Virus record (IMG/VR): IMGVR_UViG_3300037076_000138
Location: 1-44,799 of that record
DNA from: a virus
Direction: 5' to 3' (one strand)
Length of the DNA: 44,799 bases
A program made the translations under genes and the position numbers. The notes below the pieces were generated by a model. The model searched no databases. It was not told the origin of the DNA and saw only the letters and a program-made list of their open reading frames with translations. Below, in pieces: positions 24,184-31,579 of the stretch (position 1 is its first letter; each line of letters opens with the position of its first letter).

Positions 24184-24381
24184 ATGAACACACTACCCCC
24201 GCCGCGAAGCGCCACCGAGTTGGTAATCGACCTGGACGCGAGCGAACTCCGATTGCTCTACGGTCGCCGACTCTGGCGCCTGCAATCCCTCCGCGAGCTG
24301 GGCGCGCCCGCCAACATCATCGACCGCGAGGCCGCGATGGTTGACGAGGCCCGCGCCGCCTGGCTCCTGACGAGAGGGTGA
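24184..24381 (+). CDS. Small helical hypothetical protein
   Basis: A 65-residue protein starting at 24184 (MNTLPPPRSATELVIDLDASELRLLYGRRLWRL). Such short helical proteins often end tail operons. No family recognised. A promoter begins 30 bases after its stop. Confidence 0.55.
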   Translation: MNTLPPPRSATELVIDLDASELRLLYGRRLWRLQSLRELGAPANIIDREAAMVDEARAAWLLTRG

Positions 24382-24411
24382 AAGATTATTTTATTTGTGG
24401 CCGGAATTTTG

Positions 24412-24440
24412 TTGACGAATGTTAAACGGTTGTTTACACT
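24412..24440 (+). promoter_or_regulatory. Sigma70-type promoter
   Basis: TTGACG (24412-24417), a 17-base spacer and TACACT (24435-24440), in an AT-rich stretch. The start site would fall at about 24447, next to the ATG at 24448. Confidence 0.72.
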
Positions 24441-24447
24441 GTGAAAC

Positions 24448-24615
24448 ATGATCGAAAAACGAGACAGCATGATCGGTGTCCGTGTGACGAAATCGGAACG
24501 ATTGATTCTTGTTTCCAAGGCGGCTGCTGCAAACAAGCGACTGTCTGATTACCTTCGGGTGTCCGCTTTGAACGCCGCCCCCGCGAAGAAGGGATCGAAG
24601 CATGTCGGAAAATGA
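24448..24615 (+). CDS. Ribbon-helix-helix regulator, probably leaderless
   Basis: A 55-residue protein. IGVRVTKSERLILVSKAAAANKRLSDYLRVSALNAA has the strand-helix-helix pattern of RHH repressors (MobC/DUF1778-like). The ATG follows the -10 box by 7 bases, so the mRNA would have almost no leader. No SD-like sequence is present. It probably represses its own promoter. Confidence 0.7.
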   Translation: MIEKRDSMIGVRVTKSERLILVSKAAAANKRLSDYLRVSALNAAPAKKGSKHVGK

Positions 24616-24925
24616 GAAATGCCCGCGGTGCGGTGAAGACGCCCATGACGATGATATTTGCATCGAATGTGGTATAGCCTACGAATTGGATGGCAGAGAG
24701 CCTGTAGACTGTCGGTGTTGGCCGTGTGCAATTGAGGACTTGAAACGTCAGCTTGCTGTCGCGAACGGGCGTGCAGAATCGGTAGGACACGAACTCGCGG
24801 CCTTCGTCGAACTCCACAGCCAGTTGCAGGACCGCGTGACAGAGGCCGCGAAGCGGGTCGGCGTTGATATGGACGCTCCCGGCGTAGGCATCATGGGCCT
24901 GCCGCAGTTGAAAGGCTGTGAGTGA
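24602..24925 (+). CDS. Zinc-ribbon protein
   Basis: A 107-residue protein. The N-terminus carries CPRCGEDAHDDDICIECG and CRCWPCAIEDL, two CxxC pairs that should bind zinc. A helical coiled region follows (IEDLKRQLAVANGRAESVGHELAAFVEL). It overlaps the RHH gene by 14 bases. Role unknown; likely nucleic-acid or protein binding. Confidence 0.7.
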   Translation: MSENEKCPRCGEDAHDDDICIECGIAYELDGREPVDCRCWPCAIEDLKRQLAVANGRAESVGHELAAFVELHSQLQDRVTEAAKRVGVDMDAPGVGIMGLPQLKGCE

Positions 24926-24934
24926 TACGTGAAG

Positions 24935-25111
24935 ATGACATTGCCGAAAGATTGTCCGCGAAAGCCTGACGGTTGCCAATTAGCCGGCACTCGATTCTGT
25001 CTGGTGCTGACAAGCCTTCGGAAAAGTGGTATTCAGGAAACTTGCACCCCGATGGAAGAACTACCACGTAGCCCTCTGGTGGCGGACACGTTGCCAGTGG
25101 GCATTGAATAG
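24935..25111 (+). CDS. Small cysteine-containing hypothetical protein
   Basis: A 58-residue protein (MTLPKDCPRKPDGCQLAGTR) with four cysteines. A GTG at 24929 would add two residues. It fills an otherwise empty gap between zinc-ribbon and lipoprotein genes. Coding status moderately supported only by codon use and packing. Confidence 0.45.
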   Translation: MTLPKDCPRKPDGCQLAGTRFCLVLTSLRKSGIQETCTPMEELPRSPLVADTLPVGIE

Positions 25112-25209
25112 GAGACGAGATGAAAGCGAAACTGACGAAGGAACGGCGCCGCCGCCCTCGCCGCGAAGGAAACCCAAACCGCCGGGAACCCGGCAGAAAC
25201 GAGCAAGAA

Positions 25210-25734
25210 ATGAAAGCGATTGTGACCCTACTGGCCGTGGCCCTGATTGGAATTGCGAGCGCGGGCTGTAGCCCATCTATCGGGCAATGGGTTGCCCGTG
25301 GCACCACCGGCGTCCAACTGGCACAGCAGAATCAAACCGCGTGGTATCAGGCGGAAAAGGCCAGCTTGAACAAGGCCCGCAACGCCTCGGTCAACGCCTG
25401 CTACACAGACACGATCAACGCCTTTGCCAACGGCGTAGCTACCTCACAGCCCGCCGGCACCAAGGCCGTGACCGCCCAATGGGTGAACGACCAGCGAACC
25501 GTTCTGTTGGCCACCCTGAAAGCCTACGACGCGGAGAATGCGGACCTGGACGCCAAGTATGCCACGGCCATGCAGAACCTTGGAAGCGTCACGGAGTGCT
25601 TCACCGAGATCAATCGCCTAAACGTCGTTTGGGCAACGCAGGCCGACCAGTTGGCCTCCGACCTGTCCTCGCTCAATTCCATCGTCTCCCAGTTGCAGGC
25701 GCAACAGGCGGCGAAGACGACGACCGGCAAGTAA
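25210..25734 (+). CDS. Phage lipoprotein
   Basis: A 174-residue protein with a textbook lipoprotein signal: MKAIVTLLAVALIGIASAGC, lipobox ASAGC at about residues 16-20. The mature part is helical and Ala/Gln-rich (ARNASVNACYTDTINAFANG, LASDLSSLNSIVSQLQAQQ). An in-frame ATG at 25120 would add a basic 30-residue stretch; signal-peptide position favours 25210. Possible roles are spanin-like lysis factor or superinfection exclusion; neither is proven. Confidence 0.7.
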   Translation: MKAIVTLLAVALIGIASAGCSPSIGQWVARGTTGVQLAQQNQTAWYQAEKASLNKARNASVNACYTDTINAFANGVATSQPAGTKAVTAQWVNDQRTVLLATLKAYDAENADLDAKYATAMQNLGSVTECFTEINRLNVVWATQADQLASDLSSLNSIVSQLQAQQAAKTTTGK

Positions 25735-25773
25735 ACCTGACCGAAACCTTTAACCCCTTTTGGAGACCTAACA

Positions 25774-26052
25774 ATGTCAGTAGCCCAAGATCAAATTCTC
25801 AATGCCCTGACCATCGACGCGAAGATTTTTGAGTTGGAACACCCCGCCCAGTACGCGGACATCGTGAACCATTTCGGCGACGATCAGGTTATCGTCGGCG
25901 TCCAGGCGGCGCTCGCCAACGACGCGGCCTACCTGAAATTGGTTGCCGAGACGGACGCCGAGGTGTCGCTGGCGAATCTCGCCACGATGCTGTTGCCGTT
26001 CTTCACGAAGATCATCGGCACGATCATCGGCGGCGCGGCCATCGGGCTGTAG
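25774..26052 (+). CDS. Hypothetical protein with C-terminal hydrophobic helix
   Basis: A 92-residue protein after a GGAG site. The last 25 residues (ATMLLPFFTKIIGTIIGGAAIGL) are hydrophobic and could span a membrane. The front half is soluble and acidic. Could take part in lysis with the neighbouring lipoproteins; no family recognised. Confidence 0.6.
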   Translation: MSVAQDQILNALTIDAKIFELEHPAQYADIVNHFGDDQVIVGVQAALANDAAYLKLVAETDAEVSLANLATMLLPFFTKIIGTIIGGAAIGL

Positions 26053-26059
26053 TCCGTTC

Positions 26060-26125
26060 GCGGCGGTGGCCCTGCCTTGCGTGGCAGTAGCACCCCAGGG
26101 AGTTGCGAGACTCCCCGCCGCTTTT
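26060..26125 (+). terminator. Branched RNA structure ending in T run
   Basis: An outer stem GCGGCGG (26060-26066) / CCGCCGC (26115-26121) encloses two hairpins, CTGCC/GGCAG (26072-26087) and GGGAGT/ACTCCC (26098-26115, sharing one base with the outer stem), and is followed by TTTT. It reads as a three-way-junction terminator or structured leader for the phosphatase unit. Confidence 0.5.
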
Positions 26126-26142
26126 GAAGGAAAGGAAACGAT

Positions 26143-26214
26143 ATGCTGATGACCCTCGAAACATTCCTCTGGCGTGTGGCCGTGGCGCTGGCCATTGCGG
26201 GGTGCCTGCTATGA
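26143..26214 (+). CDS. Very small membrane or lipoprotein-like peptide
   Basis: A 23-residue peptide (MLMTLETFLWRVAVALAIAGCLL) with an AAAGGAAA site and stop overlapping the phosphatase ATG. It is a hydrophobic helix with AIAGC near its end, like a signal sequence or a tiny membrane protein. It may serve mainly as a coupling leader. Confidence 0.45.
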   Translation: MLMTLETFLWRVAVALAIAGCLL

Positions 26215-26675
26215 ACCAGTTCAACCCGCCCCAGCACCTTCCCGGCCTGACCAACTTCGCCCGCGTGAGCGACGACCTGTACAGGGGAGCTGAGCCGACG
26301 CAGGAGGGGCTTGCCTATCTCGCCACGATCGGCGTCAAGACCGTGTTGAGCCTGTGCGAGTTCTACGACCTGGACTGGTTTGATCCAGGGCACGTCAGGT
26401 CTTTGGGCATGGGCTACGTTTCCCGCCCCTGCAATCCTTGGCATCCTGAATTGGAAGATGTATCGTGGTTCTTGAGAATCTTGACCACGACCCTCCTGCC
26501 AGTTTACATCCACTGCCGCCAAGGGTGCGACCGCACCGGACTCCTGATAGCCTGCTACCGAATCTCCGTGCAGGGCTGGCCGAAAAAGGATGCGATAGCG
26601 GAGTTGCGGGCCTTCGGCTACCACGAATCGACGTACCCGCAAATCCTGAAATTCATCGAGGAATACCAACCATGA
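26211..26675 (+). CDS. Cysteine-based protein tyrosine / dual-specificity phosphatase
   Basis: A 154-residue protein with the PTP signature HCRQGCDRTG (His101-Cys102-x5-Arg108), preceded by YRGAEPTQEGLAYLATIGVKTVLSLCEF as in atypical dual-specificity phosphatases. A likely general-acid loop lies in RPCNPWHPELED. The enzyme removes phosphate from Tyr/Ser/Thr or from phospholipids or polyphosphates. Such genes are unusual in phages of this size; the target is unknown. Confidence 0.85.
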   Translation: MNQFNPPQHLPGLTNFARVSDDLYRGAEPTQEGLAYLATIGVKTVLSLCEFYDLDWFDPGHVRSLGMGYVSRPCNPWHPELEDVSWFLRILTTTLLPVYIHCRQGCDRTGLLIACYRISVQGWPKKDAIAELRAFGYHESTYPQILKFIEEYQP

Positions 26676-26941
26676 CCCGCGCCCAAACCATTTTCGTGCT
26701 GTCCTACATCGTCCTGTGCGTGATCGGCTGCTGCCTCGCGCCGGGGTGTACAAACACAGGTCCGACGAACATTCCGGCCACGGTGACGCTGCACGTGGAC
26801 AACCTGAATATCACACTGACCATGCCGCCGGGTTCCATCGTGATTCCACCCGGCGCGGTCAGCGTCCCGATCAATGTGACGATCAACGGCAAGCTGCTGA
26901 CCCCCTCCCCGGCGAGCCAGCCGGCGAAGGAGAAGCCGTGA
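26672..26941 (+). CDS. Small lipoprotein
   Basis: An 89-residue protein with a signal sequence (IFVLSYIVLCVIGCCLAPGC) and possible lipobox at IGCC or LAPGC, then a Pro/Val-rich beta stretch (PPGSIVIPPGAVSVPINVTINGK). ATGA overlap with the phosphatase. A cell-envelope role is likely; exact function unknown. Confidence 0.6.
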   Translation: MTRAQTIFVLSYIVLCVIGCCLAPGCTNTGPTNIPATVTLHVDNLNITLTMPPGSIVIPPGAVSVPINVTINGKLLTPSPASQPAKEKP

Positions 26942-27177
26942 ACCACAAAGGAAAATACTACAGCGGATGGGGCATCCGTCATCGAGACGATACTTTTCTT
27001 CCAGTGCTTTTTTCAAGTAGAACCGGCGCACTCGAATATGCAGCAATGCTTTCACCAGAAAACAGAAAGCGTCTTTACTGCACCGGCGTTTGTGTTGATT
27101 CGATCATTGGCAAATTATCCATCGAGAGGACCGTGCTGTGCCCATTGTCCTCCCCGGCGAAGGAGACGGAGAAGTGA
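26938..27177 (+). CDS. Hypothetical protein (GTG start)
   Basis: A 79-residue protein starting at GTG in a GTGA overlap (NHKGKYYSGWGIRHRDDTFLPV). Composition is less GC-rich than the genome average. No family recognised. Confidence 0.5.
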   Translation: MNHKGKYYSGWGIRHRDDTFLPVLFSSRTGALEYAAMLSPENRKRLYCTGVCVDSIIGKLSIERTVLCPLSSPAKETEK

Positions 27178-27479
27178 AATACTGCCCGTCCTGCACAATG
27201 CCGTTGAATCGAAACAACACCACTGGCTTCTGCTATAAGTGTTACGGCAAGGCTTTTAAGATCGGCCCCATGCGTCGAAGGTTGGCGATAATGGAGGTTG
27301 AACGCAAAAAAGCGATAGCCTTGATTCTTGAAGTCCGGGATGATTCGCCGACAGACAGCGACCGATTCAAGAAGTTGGACTTGGCGTACTACCACTTGTA
27401 TAGCCCGGAAGATGATGGTGACGCACATCCTGATGCCGCCCCATCGTCCTCTGGGCAAGGCGCGGGAGGCGGGAAGTGA
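27174..27479 (+). CDS. Zinc-finger hypothetical protein (GTG start)
   Basis: A 101-residue protein beginning at GTG overlapping the preceding TGA. CPSC (about residues 4-7) and CYKC (about 20-23) form a zinc ribbon, followed by a basic helix (RRRLAIMEVERKKAIALILEV). An upstream GTG at 27138 is also in frame. Role unknown. Confidence 0.6.
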   Translation: MKYCPSCTMPLNRNNTTGFCYKCYGKAFKIGPMRRRLAIMEVERKKAIALILEVRDDSPTDSDRFKKLDLAYYHLYSPEDDGDAHPDAAPSSSGQGAGGGK

Positions 27480-27624
27480 CAGTTAAAGAACTCATTGTCG
27501 AATTGCAAAAACATCGTGTGCCTGTTCGCGTGTTATGACCCGCCGCCCGTGGTGGGACGACGGCTTTCACCTCGTCGTCAACGAAGAGATACGAAGTTTC
27601 TGGGAACACTTTAAGGAGCATCGA
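27476..27624 (+). pseudogene. Probable broken small gene (two frameshifts)
   Basis: Three frames carry successive pieces: TVKELIVELQKHRVPVRV then a stop (27476-27538), CYDPPPVV from about 27531, and DDGFHLVVNEEIRSFWEHF from about 27556. The first piece resembles the start of small phage proteins beginning TVKELI. Two indels would explain the layout. Alternatively 27535-27624 is an N-terminal extension of the next gene. Confidence 0.4.
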
Positions 27625-28476
27625 ATGAGCATATCGGAACATCTTGAGGCTTGGTGGAACGAGATCGAAGGCGTGACGGGTTTTTACCATGCTCATGCCC
27701 CCGCGATTCACTCGATGGTCACCACGGCCTACTCCATGCTGGCGTCGATGCAGGCGCTGCACCTGGTGAACATGGCCGCGTACCCGACGCTGGCGGCTTG
27801 GCTGGCCTTCGCTGCAACCGTTTTCGGCGTGACGGGCATCGCCCTGATCCCGCACTCGCGGACTGTCCAGGCAACTCAACGGCTGGCCCGAGAGATGCAC
27901 ACGATGCTGTCGGACGTGGAGATCACCGGCGACAGGAACACCGGCAACAGGAACACCGGCAACAGGAACACCGGCAACTGGAACACCGGCGACTTGAACA
28001 CCGGCGACTTGAACACCGGCGACTGTAACACCGGCAACTGTAACACCGGCAACTGTAACACCGGCGACTGTAACACCGGCGACAGGAACACCGGGTTTTT
28101 CTGCACCGAAACCCCATCACCGACGTTTTTTGACACGCCCTGGACTGGCGGCACCCACGAACAGGCCAGAGAGTTAGTCCCCTATGTCGAATTATCCGTG
28201 GGCGCCGCCTGGACGCCGACCGAGAAAATGACGGACGCCGAAAAGAAGGCAAACCCGAATCACACGACCATCGGCGGGTTCCTCCAAGCCCAAACGCTGA
28301 CGATTCAACAGGCGTTCCCGCTGGCGTGGGCGAAGATGGACGAAGCCACGAAACAAAGATTCCTCGATCTACCGAATTTTGACGCCGAGAAGTTCCTGGC
28401 CTGTACCGGCGTTGACGTGCGGAAGCCCACTGTTGAGATCGTAGTAGATGGCGTCAAGTATCGACGAGTCGAATAA
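27625..28476 (+). CDS. Pentapeptide-repeat membrane protein
   Basis: A 283-residue protein. AAGGAG sits just before the ATG at 27625; an ATG at 27535 is in frame. The order is a helical start, a membrane segment (about residues 56-76, LAAWLAFAATVFGVTGIALIP), eleven pentapeptide repeats N-T-G-[DN]-x (residues about 103-157), FFCTETPSPTFFDTPW, and a soluble C-terminal domain. The NTG-repeat plus FF-x-TP block is known in phage hypothetical proteins. Pentapeptide repeats fold as right-handed quadrilateral helices and can mimic DNA. Function here unknown. Confidence 0.75.
   Translation: MSISEHLEAWWNEIEGVTGFYHAHAPAIHSMVTTAYSMLASMQALHLVNMAAYPTLAAWLAFAATVFGVTGIALIPHSRTVQATQRLAREMHTMLSDVEITGDRNTGNRNTGNRNTGNWNTGDLNTGDLNTGDCNTGNCNTGNCNTGDCNTGDRNTGFFCTETPSPTFFDTPWTGGTHEQARELVPYVELSVGAAWTPTEKMTDAEKKANPNHTTIGGFLQAQTLTIQQAFPLAWAKMDEATKQRFLDLPNFDAEKFLACTGVDVRKPTVEIVVDGVKYRRVE
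27931..28095 (+). repeat. Array B: 11 tandem 15-bp units, in frame
   Basis: Units RAC-x-AAC-ACC-GGC, where RAC is GAC or AAC (D/N) and x is AGG, TGG, TTG or TGT (R/W/L/C). The AAC-ACC-GGC part is identical in all units except GGG in the last. Nearly all variation is protein-changing. Confidence 0.92.
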
Positions 28477-28506
28477 CCCCGGCTTGACCGGAGAAGGAGC
28501 AAAGAC

Positions 28507-29259
28507 ATGAGTCGAATGTTAGGAAAACTTGCACCGCGTATCGACCGCCGAACACTCAAGATCGAATCGTACATGCCAGAACTGCCGCCGTTTCCCGACG
28601 CCGTTGACTGGTCCTCTGCCGTCACCGTGCCGTGGGGCGTCTACTTCAACGACGCCGAGGGCGATTGTACGATTGCCGGAACCGCCCACATGGCCATCAC
28701 CTGGACGGCCAACGCGGGCGCCGTCGTCGTCCCCGACCCCGCTGGGATCCAAATGGGCTACATCACCATCACCGGCCAGGAGGGCGCCGCCTTCGATCCT
28801 GTCACGGGCGCGAACGACAACGGATGCGTCGAACTGGACGTGCTGAACGAGTGGAGGAAAAACGGAATCGCCGGACATACCATCGTCGCGTACGCGTCGG
28901 TCCATACGCACAACGTCAACCACGTCAAGGCGGCGGTCAACATCTTCGGCGGGCTGTACATCGGCGTGGCGTTGCCCGCGTCGGCGCAGAATCAGGACGT
29001 TTGGGACGTGACGACCGGCCCCGACTCGGAAGCGGGTTCGTGGGGCGGCCACTGCGTCAACGTGGTCGGCTACGATGCTGACGGCCTAACCGTGGTGACC
29101 TGGGGCGCGACCAAGCGCATGACCTGGGCGTTCTGGCTGGCCTACGTCGATGAAGCCTACGCGGTTCTGTCGAATGACTTCCTGACCACGGCGGGGACTA
29201 CGCCGGGCGGATTCGACCTGGCGGCGCTGACGCGGGACCTGAAAGCTGTTACGAACTGA
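28507..29259 (+). CDS. Papain-like cysteine peptidase
   Basis: A 250-residue protein with a cysteine peptidase pattern: GVYFNDAEGDCTIAGTAHM with Cys54 as likely nucleophile, SWGGHCVNVVGYDADG with His182, and VVTWGATKRMTW as the closing strand with Asn replaced by Gly. It has no signal peptide. It may be an injected or virion protease, or a wall peptidase filling the missing endolysin role. A terminator follows. Confidence 0.6.
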   Translation: MSRMLGKLAPRIDRRTLKIESYMPELPPFPDAVDWSSAVTVPWGVYFNDAEGDCTIAGTAHMAITWTANAGAVVVPDPAGIQMGYITITGQEGAAFDPVTGANDNGCVELDVLNEWRKNGIAGHTIVAYASVHTHNVNHVKAAVNIFGGLYIGVALPASAQNQDVWDVTTGPDSEAGSWGGHCVNVVGYDADGLTVVTWGATKRMTWAFWLAYVDEAYAVLSNDFLTTAGTTPGGFDLAALTRDLKAVTN

Positions 29260-29312
29260 CCCCTCCCCGGCCGGCGTCTCTCTCACCTTGACGATCCCGG
29301 CCTTCGCAGCCG

Positions 29313-29349
29313 GCCCGGTGGCGCAGAAATGGGTCACCGGGCTATTTTT
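29313..29349 (+). terminator. Rho-independent terminator closing the middle block
   Basis: GCCCGGTG (29313-29320) pairs with CACCGGGC (29335-29342), then TATTTTT. It separates the late/middle genes from the DNA-modification genes; GGAG of the next gene follows at once. Confidence 0.8.
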
Positions 29350-29358
29350 GGAGCGACG

Positions 29359-30255
29359 ATGAGCGTTGAGATTATCCAGGGCGAAGAATTAGCCATGCCG
29401 ATCAAAACCTTGGTGCCCTGGTTTGGCAACAAGCGGACACTCGCCCCGCTGATCGTGGCTGAACTCGGCAAACACCGGAGCTATTTCGAGCCGTTCTGCG
29501 GCGGCTTGGCCGTGCTGCTGGCGAAACCGGAATCGTCGCATGAGAACGTCAACGACTTGCACGGCGACCTGATTAACCTGGCCCGCGTGGTGCAAGATCC
29601 AACGATGGGCAGTAAATTCTATCGTCGGATGCGCCGCGTGTGGTTATCGGAGGAGCAATTCCTGGAGGCCCGCGAAACGATCATCGCTGGCGAGTGCCCG
29701 GCCAACGTAAATTTTGAGCGGGCCTGCGCATTCTTCTTTGTCGGCTGGTTCGGCCGCAATGGAGTGCTGGGCACGAAGTCCTGCAACTTCGGATTCTGTG
29801 CCCGATGGACGCCAAACGGCGGGCATAGCGGCAAACGGTTTCAATCAGCCGTGCAGTCAATCCCGGCCTGGCGGCAACGGATGCGACGGCTGACAATCTT
29901 GAAGCGAGACGCTTTTGAAATGCTGGCCGACATTCAGGATTGCGCAGGAACGGTCATCTATTGCGACCCGCCATATCTGGTCAAGGGTGCGAGCTACCTG
30001 CACGATTTCAAGTTGGCCGATCATCAACGGCTGGCCGATGCCGTGGCGAAGTTTAAGACGGCCCGTGTGGTCGTCAGCTACTACGATCACCCGCTATTGT
30101 CCGACCTATATCCCGGCTGGGCGCAGGTGAAGATCAACGTGACGAAGGCCCTGGCACATTGTCAGAACCGAGAAAAGAATGACACAAAGGCCGTGGAAGT
30201 CCTACTCATCAACGGCCCGTCATTCACCACTCAAGGCGATAAGCTGTTCGCATGA
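29359..30255 (+). CDS. DNA adenine methylase, D12 class (Dam-like) 1
   Basis: A 298-residue protein. Motif order is that of D12 adenine methylases: SAM-binding WFGNKRTLAPLI with FEPFCGGLAVLL (residues about 21-54), target region in the middle, catalytic DPPY (203-206, YCDPPYL), and late VVVSYYDHP. Transfers methyl to N6 of adenine in a short DNA site, likely protecting phage DNA or marking replicated DNA. Start at 29359 follows GGAG. Confidence 0.88.
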   Translation: MSVEIIQGEELAMPIKTLVPWFGNKRTLAPLIVAELGKHRSYFEPFCGGLAVLLAKPESSHENVNDLHGDLINLARVVQDPTMGSKFYRRMRRVWLSEEQFLEARETIIAGECPANVNFERACAFFFVGWFGRNGVLGTKSCNFGFCARWTPNGGHSGKRFQSAVQSIPAWRQRMRRLTILKRDAFEMLADIQDCAGTVIYCDPPYLVKGASYLHDFKLADHQRLADAVAKFKTARVVVSYYDHPLLSDLYPGWAQVKINVTKALAHCQNREKNDTKAVEVLLINGPSFTTQGDKLFA

Positions 30256-31325
30256 CCATGGAGAGCAAGATGGAACCTGTGATTTTGGACGACTTAACGG
30301 CTCCTTTTCCGTGGTTTGGCGGCAAGCGGCGTGTGGCCGATCTTGTTTGGAACGCCTTGGGGCCGGTCGACAACTACGTCGAGCCGTTCGCGGGTTCACT
30401 GGCCTGCCTCTGGGCGCGGCCCGATGACCGCTGGCAGACCGTGACCGAAACAGTCAACGACGCCGACTCGTACCTGTCGAATTTCTGGCGGGCATTGTCG
30501 GCGGACCCGGAGGAGGTAGCCCGTTGGTGCGACTGGCCGGTCAATGAGACGGACCTGCTCGCCCGCCACCTGTGGCTCGTCAATACCGGGCGCGAGCGAA
30601 TCGCCAAGATGGAAGCTGACCCGGAATTTTACGACGCGAAGGTCGCGGGCTGGTGGGTGTGGGGCATCAGTGCATGGATAGGATCGGGTTGGTGCAGCGG
30701 GAACGGACCTTGGAAGATTATCGACGGAGAGGTGCGCAAACTGCCCCACCTGGGCAACGCCGGCCTGGGCGTCAACCGCAAACTGCCCCACCTGGGCGAC
30801 GCCGGCCAGGGCGTCAACCGCCAACTGCCCCACCTGGGCAACGCCGGCCTGGGCGTCAACCGCCAACTGCCCCACCTGGGGGACTACTTCCAAGCCCTCG
30901 CCTGCCGCCTGCGCCGCGTCCGCGTCTGCTGCGGAGATTGGGCGCGGGTTGTCACCAACGGCGCGATGGCCTACGGTGACTCCGTGGGCGTGTTCCTTGA
31001 CCCCCCCTACCTCGGCGACGTGCGGACGAAAGACCTGTACCGCGTGGACGATCATTCGATCAGCGCGGCCGTCCGCGATTGGGCGATTGCTCACAGCGAC
31101 GACAAGCGGTTGCGGATCGTGCTGGCTGGTTACGCTGAGGAACATCAGGACTTCATGCCCGCAAGCTGGCGCGTCCATGAATACTCCGCGAACGCAGCCT
31201 ATCAGACAGCCAACGGTGGCGGCGTCAACGCGGCGAACCGCCACAACGAGCGGCTCTGGTTCTCGCCCCACTGCATAACTGGCGACAATGAACCCCTCCT
31301 CTCCCAGCGGGCACGGCCACTGTAA
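30252..31325 (+). CDS. DNA adenine methylase, D12-like 2, with internal repeats
   Basis: A 357-residue protein overlapping the first methylase by 4 bases. It has PWFGGKRRVADLVW and VEPFAGSLACLW (SAM site), and catalytic FLDPPYL with DPPY at 250-253. Between them, residues about 163-204 hold three copies of a 14-residue unit LPHLG[ND]AG[LQ]GVNR[KQ], in the place of the target-recognition region. The late part (RHNERLWFSPHC) resembles phage DNA methylases. ATGs at 30252, 30261 and 30270 are all possible. Confidence 0.82.
   Translation: MTMESKMEPVILDDLTAPFPWFGGKRRVADLVWNALGPVDNYVEPFAGSLACLWARPDDRWQTVTETVNDADSYLSNFWRALSADPEEVARWCDWPVNETDLLARHLWLVNTGRERIAKMEADPEFYDAKVAGWWVWGISAWIGSGWCSGNGPWKIIDGEVRKLPHLGNAGLGVNRKLPHLGDAGQGVNRQLPHLGNAGLGVNRQLPHLGDYFQALACRLRRVRVCCGDWARVVTNGAMAYGDSVGVFLDPPYLGDVRTKDLYRVDDHSISAAVRDWAIAHSDDKRLRIVLAGYAEEHQDFMPASWRVHEYSANAAYQTANGGGVNAANRHNERLWFSPHCITGDNEPLLSQRARPL
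30738..30878 (+). repeat. Array C: three 42-bp units plus partial, in a methylase
   Basis: Three units differ only at AAC/GAC (N/D), CTG/CAG (L/Q) and AAA/CAA (K/Q); every other base is identical. A fourth partial unit ends in GGG-GAC. Located between SAM-binding and catalytic motifs. Confidence 0.9.
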
Positions 31326-31356
31326 AAGATTTTCATAGATATTTCTAAGATTTTCT

Positions 31357-31384
31357 TTGACTATCACGCCGATGATGATACTAT
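31357..31384 (+). promoter_or_regulatory. Sigma70-type promoter for the recombination block
   Basis: TTGACT (31357-31362), 16 bases, TACTAT (31379-31384), in a strongly AT-rich gap (31326-31408). The start site near 31391 leaves a short leader with AAAGG before the ATG at 31409. Probably the main early promoter for the genes up to the helicase. Confidence 0.75.
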
Positions 31385-31408
31385 GCCTCTTGAAAGGCAC
31401 ACAAACAC

Positions 31409-31579
31409 ATGGCCAAACCGAAAGAATCAGAACTCACATCAATCCAGGTTCGCGCGGACAAGAAGCTACTGGAGGGCATTGATCGGACTGCCGCCCGCAA
31501 GAGTTGGTCGCGGACAAATGCAGCCGTCGAGTTAATCCGCTGGGCGCTCTCAGCCTCCAAGGGCGGGAGGAATATCTGA
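31409..31579 (+). CDS. Ribbon-helix-helix-like regulator
   Basis: A 56-residue protein: LTSIQVRADKKLLEGIDRTAARKSWSRTNAAVELIRWALS fits the strand-helix-helix RHH pattern. First gene after the promoter, so autoregulation is likely. Stop overlaps the next start (TGATG). Confidence 0.65.
   Translation: MAKPKESELTSIQVRADKKLLEGIDRTAARKSWSRTNAAVELIRWALSASKGGRNI

Noticed and set aside
12431-28095. Tandem arrays as CRISPR
   Set aside because: Units are contiguous with no unique spacers, are in frame inside genes, and no cas genes are present.
28507-29259. Definite call of the papain-like protein as the endolysin
   Set aside because: No wall-binding domain or known endolysin motif is visible, and the usual catalytic Asn position is not clear; role left open.
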